Shown here piece by piece: positions 15,441 to 22,224 of a stretch of DNA of 40,412 bases. The notes under the pieces are model-generated. The model did no database searches and had not been told where the DNA came from. It worked only from the letters and a program-made list of their open reading frames with translations. This DNA is from Desulforhopalus sp. (GTDB lineage Bacteria; Desulfobacterota; Desulfobulbia; Desulfobulbales; Desulfocapsaceae). Where the stretch lies: NCBI GenBank assembly GCA_024710585.1, contig JANJUM010000017.1, positions 1-40,412 of the forward strand. Direction: 5' to 3'. A program made the position numbers and the translations under genes. The stretch's first letter is position 1. Each line of letters starts with the position of its first letter.

Positions 15441-15531
15441 GACCTGGCGAGGAATCCTCTTGAGTTTCCCCGCCAGGTCTGTTAAGCATACGTTCTTGCG
15501 ATGCACCGGCCCGGTATCCCCCAATGGGGGA
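15441..15531 (+). repeat. two inverted repeats in the long gap before the glycosyltransferase operon
   Basis: The 570-base gap 15122-15692 holds no gene I can support. It contains a perfect 9-bp inverted repeat, GACCTGGCG (15441-15449) and CGCCAGGTC (15471-15479), and a short hairpin TCCCCC-AAT-GGGGGA (15517-15531). Neither is followed by a U-tract. They may be leader structures or operator sites for the genes starting at 15693. Confidence 0.4.
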
Positions 15532-15692
15532 CACTCTTCGCGCTGCCCCGCAGGAACACGTTAATTTCTGCCCTTCCCCGCTCCCTCCTGGCGACCCTCG
15601 TTGGCGACAGCACGCGACCGCATGCCGGGCACCGCAGCCTCGAAGAGGGACGTTACCGCATATTTTCCGCCAACCCCCACCCTCTGCAAGCG

Positions 15693-16412
15693 ATGGCAGA
15701 CGACTTGACCATCATAGTCCCGGTCTACAACGAAGAGGAAAGCCTCGTCGCCTTCTTCCGGGAACTGGACCCTCTGCTCAGCCAGACGCCGCTGCCCACC
15801 AAGGTGCTGTTCGTCAACGATGGCTCGACCGACCGCAGCCTGGCGATCCTAAAAGAGCAGTGCACGGCCCGCCTGCCGCAGTGCGCCATACTCCAGCTCG
15901 ACCGCAATTACGGTTTGAGCACCGCCATCAAAGCCGGCATCGACCACTGCCAGAGCACGCTGATCGGCTATATCGACGCCGACCTGCAGACCCGGCCCAT
16001 CGATTTTCTCGGCTACCTGCCCCATTTCCCCGAGTACGACATGGTCAACGGCATCAGGAGAAAGCGGCGCGACCGGCTGGTGAAAAGGCTTTCCTCGAAA
16101 GTCGCCAATGCCTACCGCCGGCTGATGATCGATGACCGGATCGAGGATACCTGCTGCCCGCTGAAGATTCTCAAGACTTCCTTCGCGCGACAGATGCCGT
16201 TCTTCACCGGCATGCACCGCTTCATGCCAGCCCTGGTGCAGCTGCAGGGCGGCAGGGTTAAACAGGTAGAGATCCCCCACTACCCGCGCCACGCCGGGAC
16301 AAGCAAATACAACCTGCGCAACCGCCTGATCGGCCCCTTCTTCGACACCCTCGCCTTCCGCTGGATGCGCAGCCGCTCGATCCGTTACGGCGTCGTCCAG
16401 CCGCCAGCATGA
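15693..16412 (+). CDS. family 2 glycosyltransferase (polyprenyl-phosphate sugar synthase type)
   Basis: This 239-residue GT-A enzyme starts LTIIVPVYNEEESL, has VNDGSTDRS at 42-49, the DXD metal motif as DADLQ at 95-99, and a RRKRRDRLVKRL basic region after the catalytic core. It lacks the two C-terminal membrane helices of ArnC/GtrB-type enzymes, so it resembles the soluble dolichyl-phosphate-mannose synthase branch. Such enzymes move a sugar from a nucleotide donor to a polyprenyl phosphate. ATG 15693 is chosen at the start of the GT fold; the open frame upstream is not protein-like. The stop overlaps the next gene (ATGA), making it the first gene of a three-gene coupled cassette. Confidence 0.88.
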   Translation: MADDLTIIVPVYNEEESLVAFFRELDPLLSQTPLPTKVLFVNDGSTDRSLAILKEQCTARLPQCAILQLDRNYGLSTAIKAGIDHCQSTLIGYIDADLQTRPIDFLGYLPHFPEYDMVNGIRRKRRDRLVKRLSSKVANAYRRLMIDDRIEDTCCPLKILKTSFARQMPFFTGMHRFMPALVQLQGGRVKQVEIPHYPRHAGTSKYNLRNRLIGPFFDTLAFRWMRSRSIRYGVVQPPA

Positions 16413-17047
16413 ACCATTACCTCGTCTTCGCCATAGGCTTTACCGCCCAGCTGCTGTTTTCCGCGCGACTCCTGGTGCAGTGGTTCGCCTCGGAACGGGC
16501 CGGGCGCATCCTCTCGCCACTGGTCTTCTGGCAACTCAGCGTCCTTGCGTCCTTTCTTCTCGTTCTCTACGGCGTCCTCCGCCACGACCCGGCGATCATC
16601 CTCGGCCAGGCAGTGACCTACGGCATCTATATCCGCAACCTCCATTATTACGGCTTCTGGGGGAAGATCCCGGCTGCGGTGCGTATTCTCGTCGTTGCCA
16701 TGCCGGTCCTCGCCATCGCCCAGCTGCTCGCTGGCGAGACCTACAGCCTCGCCAGAATCCTCGGCAACAAGGAAATCTCCACTACGCTGATGATCTGGGG
16801 CATTGCCGGGCAGGTAGTCTTCACCTTTCGTTTCGTACTGCAATGGCTCTACTCGGAGAAGCGGCAACAGTCGGTCCTGCCCATCCAGTTCTGGCTGGTC
16901 AGCATCGTCGGCTCGCTGATGGTCCTCACCTACGCCATCGTCCGCCGCGATCCGGTGCTGCTCCTCGGCCAGGCCTTCGGCTTCGTCGTCTACTTCCGCA
17001 ACACCCTCCTCTGGTGGCGGCAGCGCCACGCCCTCGGGCAGCAATGA
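16409..17047 (+). CDS. LAB_N (lipid A biosynthesis N-terminal) domain membrane protein
   Basis: This 212-residue membrane protein is built from two copies of the LAB_N module. Each copy has an FSARLLVQW or FTFRFVLQW segment, then S-x-L-P-x-x-FW, then an LR-x-DP-x-x-x-LGQ turn, then a YxRN end (residues near 20-78 and 140-200). The duplicated small-helix layout recalls small-multidrug-resistance-like flippases such as ArnE/ArnF, although LAB_N proteins have no settled function. It overlaps the glycosyltransferase before it and the GT-C enzyme after it by four bases each (ATGA both times). That tight coupling suggests the three proteins act together, possibly with this one moving the lipid-linked sugar across the membrane. 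Confidence 0.85.
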   Translation: MNHYLVFAIGFTAQLLFSARLLVQWFASERAGRILSPLVFWQLSVLASFLLVLYGVLRHDPAIILGQAVTYGIYIRNLHYYGFWGKIPAAVRILVVAMPVLAIAQLLAGETYSLARILGNKEISTTLMIWGIAGQVVFTFRFVLQWLYSEKRQQSVLPIQFWLVSIVGSLMVLTYAIVRRDPVLLLGQAFGFVVYFRNTLLWWRQRHALGQQ

Positions 17048-18585
17048 AACGGCTCATCGCACAGCGACAGACCCTGGCCTTCCTGCTCTTTCTCGCCGGC
17101 TACTTCCTGCTGCACATCGCCCTGCGGGTGGCCATTTCGCCATCGCTCGATTACGACGAGGCCGAGCAGATGCTGCTCAGCCAGTGGCTGCTTCCCGGCT
17201 ATACCGAGCAGCCGCCCCTCTACACCTGGGTACAGCGACTTCTCTTCGCCCTTTTCGGCAAAGGCGTTTTCGCCATCTCGCTGCTGAAAAACACCCTGCT
17301 CTTCCTCACCTACCTCTTCGTCTTCCTTACCGCGCGCAGAGCGCTGAACAACGAACGTCTGGCCATCCTCGCCAGCCTGTCACTGCTCTTCATCCCGCAG
17401 ATCGGCTGGGAGTCGCAGCGCGACATGACCCACACCACCTTGGCGGTGCTGGCGGCGGCGGCGACCCTGTGGCAGGTCCTGCGCCTGCTCGAGCGGCAGA
17501 ACCTCGGCAACTATCTCATCCTCGGGGTGATCCTCGCCGTTGGCATTCTCTCCAAGGCCAACTATCTCCTCTTCGCCGCGGTGCTCTTCATCACTCTCGC
17601 CACCTTTGCCGAAGGGCGCCAGCTGCTCTTTCACCGCCACATGGCGCTGGCCCTCTGCCTCGCCCTGCTCCTGCCCTCCGGGTACCTGTGGTGGATGACC
17701 GAAAACCGCGACATCGTCTTCTCCGCCACCCACAAATTCAAACGGGAGGCGCTCGACTTCTGGTACAAGGGCCCGGCCAGCCTGGTTTTCAAGACCTTCC
17801 TCTTTCTGACCCCCCTTTGGCTGATCCTGCTGCTGCTCTTTCCACGAGGCCTGCGCGGGACACTTCCGCCTGGAGAAGCTCTGCCGCCCCGCCTGCTGCA
17901 GCGGCTGCTCCTTTTCCTCTTCATCGCCCTGCTGGTGGTGGTGCTGGCCGGCAAGGTCACCTACGTCAAGGACCGCTGGCTCCAGCCACTGCTCTTTATC
18001 GTACCCCTGGTCTTCTTCACCCGACTGCACCGGGACCAGCCGACCGCACCCCGCTTCACACTCTTCATAGGCCTGGCCGGAGTGGCCGCACTCGGCATCT
18101 ACCTCGCTTTTGCCCTGCGCGTCGTCGCCGCCTCCTACAGCGGCAGCTTCTGCCGCCTCAACTACCCCTTCGCCACCATCGGCGCCGACCTCCGCGCCCT
18201 TGGCTTCCGAGAGGGTGTTCTCATAAGCGACGACCGCTTTCTTGCCGGCAACCTCCACTTGCTCTTCCCGGCAAGCCCAGCCCTGGTCCCCGGCTATCGC
18301 TTCGAGCGGCAACTCCCTGTGGCGAACTCCGGGCTGCCCACGCCAGGTCGCCGCCAGCTCGCCGTGGTCTGGCACGCGGCGCAGTCGCTGACCCTCCCCG
18401 ACGAGCTGCGCAGCTACCTCGCCGCGGCCTTCGCAGTGACGGACATAACCGCGGAACCCCGTGTGCTCCGCCATCGCTACCTCTTTGCCCGAGACGAGAC
18501 CCTCGACCTGGCAGTGCTTCTCATCCCCCTGCCCAGCCCTCCGACAGAACAAAAACCACAACGCCCCCTCGCCGGCAAGGGCTGA
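17044..18585 (+). CDS. GT-C glycosyltransferase, ArnT/PMT-like
   Basis: This 513-residue membrane protein has about ten or more hydrophobic segments. The first periplasmic loop holds the acidic motif DYDEAEQML, followed by EQPPLYTWVQ, as in ArnT/PMT (GT83/GT39) enzymes that use polyprenyl-phosphate sugars. A large soluble region lies at the C-terminus (about 370-513). These enzymes transfer a sugar from a lipid carrier to lipid A, protein or a polysaccharide on the periplasmic face. It overlaps the LAB_N gene by four bases and ends the cassette. The acceptor cannot be told from sequence; lipid A is suggested by the LAB_N partner but unproven. Confidence 0.87.
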   Translation: MKRLIAQRQTLAFLLFLAGYFLLHIALRVAISPSLDYDEAEQMLLSQWLLPGYTEQPPLYTWVQRLLFALFGKGVFAISLLKNTLLFLTYLFVFLTARRALNNERLAILASLSLLFIPQIGWESQRDMTHTTLAVLAAAATLWQVLRLLERQNLGNYLILGVILAVGILSKANYLLFAAVLFITLATFAEGRQLLFHRHMALALCLALLLPSGYLWWMTENRDIVFSATHKFKREALDFWYKGPASLVFKTFLFLTPLWLILLLLFPRGLRGTLPPGEALPPRLLQRLLLFLFIALLVVVLAGKVTYVKDRWLQPLLFIVPLVFFTRLHRDQPTAPRFTLFIGLAGVAALGIYLAFALRVVAASYSGSFCRLNYPFATIGADLRALGFREGVLISDDRFLAGNLHLLFPASPALVPGYRFERQLPVANSGLPTPGRRQLAVVWHAAQSLTLPDELRSYLAAAFAVTDITAEPRVLRHRYLFARDETLDLAVLLIPLPSPPTEQKPQRPLAGKG

Positions 18586-18599
18586 GGCAGATAAAGGCA

Positions 18600-18627
18600 T
18601 TGACGGCAAGGTTGCCGAACGTATACT
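18600..18627 (+). promoter_or_regulatory. candidate promoter for the DUF2062 gene
   Basis: TTGACG (18600-18605) and TATACT (18622-18627) are separated by 16 bases, a strong sigma70 match lying directly after the GT-C stop. It suggests that the DUF2062 gene can be expressed independently of the glycosyltransferase cassette, with a leader of about 77 bases. Confidence 0.6.
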
Positions 18628-18710
18628 TACCACATTGACCACAGTCGTGGAGCTGCCCGCAGGGCAACCGTCGACTACAACGGATACGTGCCACGGCGAC
18701 ACACGGACGG

Positions 18711-19277
18711 ATGATGGAAGAGAGGAGCGAAGAACGGAACAAGCGAAACCGGCTGCTGCGCCTGCGACCGGTATTGCGCTGGGTTCTCAGGCTGCGCAGT
18801 TCGCCGCGGGCCATCGCCGGCGGCCTGGGGGTGGGGATGTTCATCGCCTTTACTCCAACCGTGGGCATCCAGATCATCCTGGCGATTATCGCCGCCACCA
18901 TCTGCAACGTCAATCGGCCGGCGGCCATCGCCCCGGTATGGATCACCAACCCGGTGACCATCGCGCCGATCTACACCTTCAACTACTGGCTCGGCGCCTT
19001 CGTCTGGCCGGGGCCACCGCTGGGCGAGGTCAAGACGATGTTCGTCAACCTCGGCCTGGCCCTGACCCACCTCAGCTTTTGGGACATGAAGGAAGCGGTG
19101 CTGGCCATGATGCAGATCGGCATGGAGATCCTCATCCCTCTGTGCATCGGCAGCTGCGCCGTAGGGATCGTCCTCGGCCTGATCACCTATGTCCTCTCCC
19201 TGCGGCTGCTCTCCTTCTTCTTTAAGCGGCGCGCCGAGAAACGACTCCTCAACAACCCCAGCCCCCGCCAACACTAA
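18711..19277 (+). CDS. DUF2062 family membrane protein
   Basis: This 188-residue protein has a basic N-terminal region (residues 1-38), then the DUF2062 pattern: SSPRAIAGGLGVGMFIAFTP (33-52), GIQIILA, NRPAAIAPVWITNPVT (about 68-84), and two further hydrophobic stretches before a basic tail. The family is found widely in proteobacteria, often next to glycosyltransferase or lipid genes, and its function is not established. Tandem ATG codons at 18711 and 18714 make the exact start uncertain by one residue. The gene converges with the RlhA-type gene, with 25 bases between stops. Confidence 0.85.
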   Translation: MMEERSEERNKRNRLLRLRPVLRWVLRLRSSPRAIAGGLGVGMFIAFTPTVGIQIILAIIAATICNVNRPAAIAPVWITNPVTIAPIYTFNYWLGAFVWPGPPLGEVKTMFVNLGLALTHLSFWDMKEAVLAMMQIGMEILIPLCIGSCAVGIVLGLITYVLSLRLLSFFFKRRAEKRLLNNPSPRQH

Positions 19278-19302
19278 AGGGTCGCCATGGACGGCCCCTC
19301 CC

Positions 19303-21150
19303 TCAACTGCGGGCCTTTCCCCTCTTCGTCACCGTCATTTCACAGCGGTCGCAGGCGAAGACCAGCAGATACTCCCCGGTATTGTCGCTGAGCAGCAGCG
19401 GTTCGGCATCACCGCTGCCCTGGCCCTTGTCGCGGGGGCAGAGTGACAGCTGGCGCCGCACGCAATACCTGCAGGTCATCAGGCGGCAGTCTTCCGCCTC
19501 GCCAGCGTCGAGATCCCCATTGCCGGGGATGACCGCGCCGTGCCGCCGATAGAAGTCGCGGGCCCTGGCGCTGGTGATATTGTTCCGATAATCGAGAGTT
19601 TTCCCCGGCCAAGGGCAGGAGTTGGGCTCGAGCGCCACCTCTTCCACCCGGTACGCGTCAATGCGCAGGTCGAGATGACGGGCCAGCGCCCGCCGACGCA
19701 GTTCATTGAAGAGCGCGCTGGGGTAGTAAGCCCCGGAAGGCAGGTCAACCGCCACCGCGGTTACGGTGAAAGGCGTGCCGCCGCTGCGGCGCAACTGCCG
19801 CTCGGCCAGAACGGCGAGATCGATGGGCTTCGCCGCGGTCTCCGCGGTCGCCTCCATGAAGGTGGTGGACGCCAGGCCATCTTCGTCGGTAACCGTCAGT
19901 TCCACCCCCCTATCGACAGCAGCGAGCGAGAGCCGTACCTCCAGCCTGCGGCAGCCGCCACTGCGCTGCAGGAGGGCGGCGAAGGCGACGTCATGATTAC
20001 GGAACACCAGGGTTCCCACGAAGAGGCCGGCAGGCTCCCCGTGGGCAAAGATGCGCCCCTGGGCGACGCGATTGACCTTCAGCCCCCGCAGTGTCCCGGT
20101 GCGATCGTAAAAGCACAGACCGTCGCCGTTGTGCAACTCCTCGTCGGTGGCGATGGCGAACCAGTCCCGCCCCAACTCCCGTACCGGCCCGAGGAGCTGG
20201 CCGATGGCCTTGGGGCTGTCGGGCGCCCCCGGGCTATTGCGCCTGTCGACGAGAAAATACTCGGTCTTGCCGCGATTGAATGAACGTGCGGTATCTGGAA
20301 TGAAGGTAAAGCTGCAGCTGCCCGAGGAGGACGGCTCCAGGTCGGGCGACAGGCGCAGCAGCTCGTCGAGGGCCAGACGATAGGCGGCGGTGACGTTTTT
20401 GACGTAGTTCTCGTCCTTGAGCCGCCCCTCGATCTTGAAGGAGTCGACCCCTGCCGCGAGAAGGGCGGCAAGCTGACGGGAGAGATCGAGATCCTTGAGG
20501 CTGAGCAGGTGCCGGTCAGCGGCAAGCACCTTGCCCCGCAGATCCTGCAGGGTATAGCGGTGACGACAGAACTGGGCGCACTCACCGCGGTTGGCGCTGC
20601 GCCCGGCGACAACCTCGCTGATGTAGCATTGCCCGCTGTAGGAAACGCACAGGGCGCCGTGCACAAACACCTCGAGAATAACCGAGGTCGCCTGACGAAT
20701 CCGGCGAATCTCCGCCAAGGTCAGCTCCCGTGCCAGCACCACCTGTCGAAAGCCGACGTCCTCGAGGAAACGCACCTTTTCCGGGCTGCGGTTGTCGCAC
20801 TGCGTCGAGGCGTGCAGGGGCAGGGGCGGCAGAGAACACTGCAACAGGCCCATGTCCTGGACGATGAGGGCGTCGACGCCAGCCTCGTAGAGCTTCCAGG
20901 CGAGGCCTTCCGCCTCTTCCAGCTGGCGATCGTCGAGAACGGTGTTGAGTGCCACATAAACCCGGGCCTTGAAACGGTGGGCGGCAGCGGCCAGCGTTGC
21001 GATATCGGTGACGCTGTTGGCGGCGGCGGCGCGGGCTCCGAAGGCAGGGCCACCGATATAGACAGCATCGGCGCCATGGTCGATGGCGGCCAGGCCGCAG
21101 GAGAGGTTGCGAGCCGGGGCGAGGAGTTCTATGCGACGCTTGGCGGCCAT
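19303..21150 (-). CDS. rlhA: U32 family protein, RlhA-like (23S rRNA hydroxylation)
   Basis: This 615-residue protein aligns by eye along most of its length with E. coli RlhA (YdcP), which hydroxylates C2501 of 23S rRNA. Shared blocks are ELLAPAR and HGADAVYIGGPAFGAR near the N-terminus, ALNTVLDD, GVDALIVQDMG, LHASTQCD, VVLARELTL, then the U32 signature HGALCVSYSGQCYIS and GRSANRGECAQFCR, and KIEGRLKDENYVKN. The C-terminal part contains a DUF3656-like region and a late Cys cluster (MTCRYCVRRQLSLCP, FACDRCEMTV). The Cys residues probably hold an iron-sulfur cluster. ATG 21150 lies 22 bases inside the upstream DOMON-like gene. Prephenate-dependent chemistry is known for the E. coli protein and is assumed here. 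Confidence 0.88.
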   Translation of the reverse strand: MAAKRRIELLAPARNLSCGLAAIDHGADAVYIGGPAFGARAAAANSVTDIATLAAAAHRFKARVYVALNTVLDDRQLEEAEGLAWKLYEAGVDALIVQDMGLLQCSLPPLPLHASTQCDNRSPEKVRFLEDVGFRQVVLARELTLAEIRRIRQATSVILEVFVHGALCVSYSGQCYISEVVAGRSANRGECAQFCRHRYTLQDLRGKVLAADRHLLSLKDLDLSRQLAALLAAGVDSFKIEGRLKDENYVKNVTAAYRLALDELLRLSPDLEPSSSGSCSFTFIPDTARSFNRGKTEYFLVDRRNSPGAPDSPKAIGQLLGPVRELGRDWFAIATDEELHNGDGLCFYDRTGTLRGLKVNRVAQGRIFAHGEPAGLFVGTLVFRNHDVAFAALLQRSGGCRRLEVRLSLAAVDRGVELTVTDEDGLASTTFMEATAETAAKPIDLAVLAERQLRRSGGTPFTVTAVAVDLPSGAYYPSALFNELRRRALARHLDLRIDAYRVEEVALEPNSCPWPGKTLDYRNNITSARARDFYRRHGAVIPGNGDLDAGEAEDCRLMTCRYCVRRQLSLCPRDKGQGSGDAEPLLLSDNTGEYLLVFACDRCEMTVTKRGKARS

Positions 21151-21704
21151 GTCAGGAGAGGGGGCAGATGTACGACGAATGCGGCGCGCTGATGGAAGTC
21201 GGGTTCGCCTGCGCAATGGGCGAGCGCCCAGTAGGATTTCTCGCCGCCGCGGTGGAGGAGAACCGCGCTGAGCGCCACCTGCAGCGGCAACTCGTCAGGC
21301 GCCTGACCGGTGAGAGGAATAGCTGCGATGAGCCTCAGCCCGGCGGTGGTGGCGGCGACCTCGACAACTACCTCAGGGCAGGGTGCCTCGGCCATGCCGT
21401 GTCGATATCCAGAGAAGCGATAGACGTTCCAGCAGTGATCCGTGCAGAGATTGACTTCGACGTAGCCCTCGTCTCCGGCAACGGCGAAGAAGCACTCGAA
21501 ACAGGTGCGGCGCCATAATTCATGACGCCGCCTCCCCTCCCGCGGGATGGGGACACGGGGAAGGTCGATAAGATCGAGTTCGCCGCCAAGACGAAACTCC
21601 ACCCTCAGCACTCCCTGACTTCGCGCCATTCCCGCCGCAAGTGTAAAGGGCGTGGAAGCACCGAACGGCTCGGTGAAAGGGCGCAGGGGATGGAAGGCCT
21701 TCAT
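21129..21704 (-). CDS. DOMON-like domain protein
   Basis: This 191-residue soluble protein has the beta-rich pattern of bacterial DOMON-like/carbohydrate-binding-9-like proteins: VLRVEFRLGGELDLIDLP, then RRHELWRRTCFECFFAV near residue 60, YVEVNLCTDHCWNVYRF, and GEPDFHQRAAFV near the C-terminus. Proteins of this type are proposed to bind sugars or haem-like ligands, but this subfamily is uncharacterised. There is no signal peptide, so it is probably cytoplasmic. A GTG at 21710 would add two codons; neither it nor ATG 21704 has a clear ribosome site. It sits 30 bases after the ferredoxin and overlaps rlhA by 22 bases, so the three genes appear to form an operon. Confidence 0.78.
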   Translation of the reverse strand: MKAFHPLRPFTEPFGASTPFTLAAGMARSQGVLRVEFRLGGELDLIDLPRVPIPREGRRRHELWRRTCFECFFAVAGDEGYVEVNLCTDHCWNVYRFSGYRHGMAEAPCPEVVVEVAATTAGLRLIAAIPLTGQAPDELPLQVALSAVLLHRGGEKSYWALAHCAGEPDFHQRAAFVVHLPPLLTWPPSVA

Positions 21705-21734
21705 GGGCACGGCCGACTCGACCCGAGGGGCAGC

Positions 21735-21932
21735 CTATTCCTCCTCGACGCTGATGCAGTCTACCGGACAGGCGGCGGCAGCCTCTTCGACGCACTCCTC
21801 ATCGTCGGCGTAGACCTCGAAGACATAGGCCTTTTCGGTCTCATCATCGAAGCCGAAGATGTCCGGGCACAGCTCGATGCAGCTCTGACATCCGATGCAC
21901 TCCTCTTCATCCAAGGTCACCTTAACCGCCAT
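21735..21932 (-). CDS. single-cluster [4Fe-4S] ferredoxin
   Basis: This 65-residue acidic protein is a small electron carrier. The cluster ligands are Cys12, Cys15 and Cys18 (CIGCQSC) with Cys55 (CPVD). Cys22 and Cys47 sit where Desulfovibrio- and Thermotoga-type one-cluster ferredoxins can have a disulfide; Cys59 is an extra. The start at ATG 21932 has an excellent AGGAGG site. It is the first secure gene of a probable ferredoxin-DOMON-rlhA operon, where it could feed electrons to an iron-sulfur enzyme such as the U32 protein. That link is inferred from proximity. Confidence 0.93.
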   Translation of the reverse strand: MAVKVTLDEEECIGCQSCIELCPDIFGFDDETEKAYVFEVYADDEECVEEAAAACPVDCISVEEE

Positions 21933-22104
21933 CCCCGATCCTCCTTCTCTGGTTCTTTGGGGGCAATGGTCGTAAGCGCCGCCAGCGGCCCCAGGCCATC
22001 ACGGCCTCAAGCACCGGCGCAACTGCTGCACGACAACGTTCACTACAGAAAGGGGGGAAAGTCGCGGCGGCACCAATGCCGAGGGCGGCCTTCCCTGTCT
22101 CCAT
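21922..22104 (-). CDS. doubtful 60-residue ORF with a YacG-like FCSERC motif
   Basis: This ORF lies between the predicted operon promoter and the ferredoxin and overlaps the ferredoxin start by 11 bases. It contains FPPFCSERCR at about residues 16-25, nearly the second zinc knuckle of YacG-type gyrase inhibitors (PFCSxRC). The preceding CPxC knuckle and the following DLGxW segment are missing, and codon use around the motif is poorer in GC than neighbouring genes. A GGGAAC stretch offers only a weak ribosome site. It may be a decayed yacG, a small metal-binding peptide or chance. Confidence 0.25.
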   Translation of the reverse strand: METGKAALGIGAAATFPPFCSERCRAAVAPVLEAVMAWGRWRRLRPLPPKNQRRRIGDGG

Positions 22105-22165
22105 GGAGGAGTTCCCTTTGCCATCGGCGGGTTAAACCGCGGAAGACGTGTCATCCTCTTTTTTG

Positions 22166-22193
22166 GTTATAGCCGTATTTTTCCCATAATCAA
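22166..22193 (-). promoter_or_regulatory. candidate promoter for the ferredoxin-DOMON-rlhA operon
   Basis: On the minus strand TTGATT (22193-22188) and TATAAC (22171-22166) are separated by 16 bases. The predicted start near 22159 gives a leader of about 227 bases before the ferredoxin. It lies immediately after the terminator of the upstream metallo-hydrolase gene, which fits a new transcription unit. Confidence 0.55.
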
Positions 22194-22196
22194 CAG

Positions 22197-22218
22197 AAAA
22201 AACCGGCGACACCCGGCC
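22197..22218 (-). terminator. terminator after the beta-CASP hydrolase gene
   Basis: On the minus strand a short stem CCGG-GTGTCG-CCGG, extendable by two G-U pairs, is followed at once by six U residues (22202-22197). The stem is short but the U-tract is clean, and it lies seven bases after the stop codon of the hydrolase gene. Confidence 0.5.
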
Positions 22219-22224
22219 ACCCCC

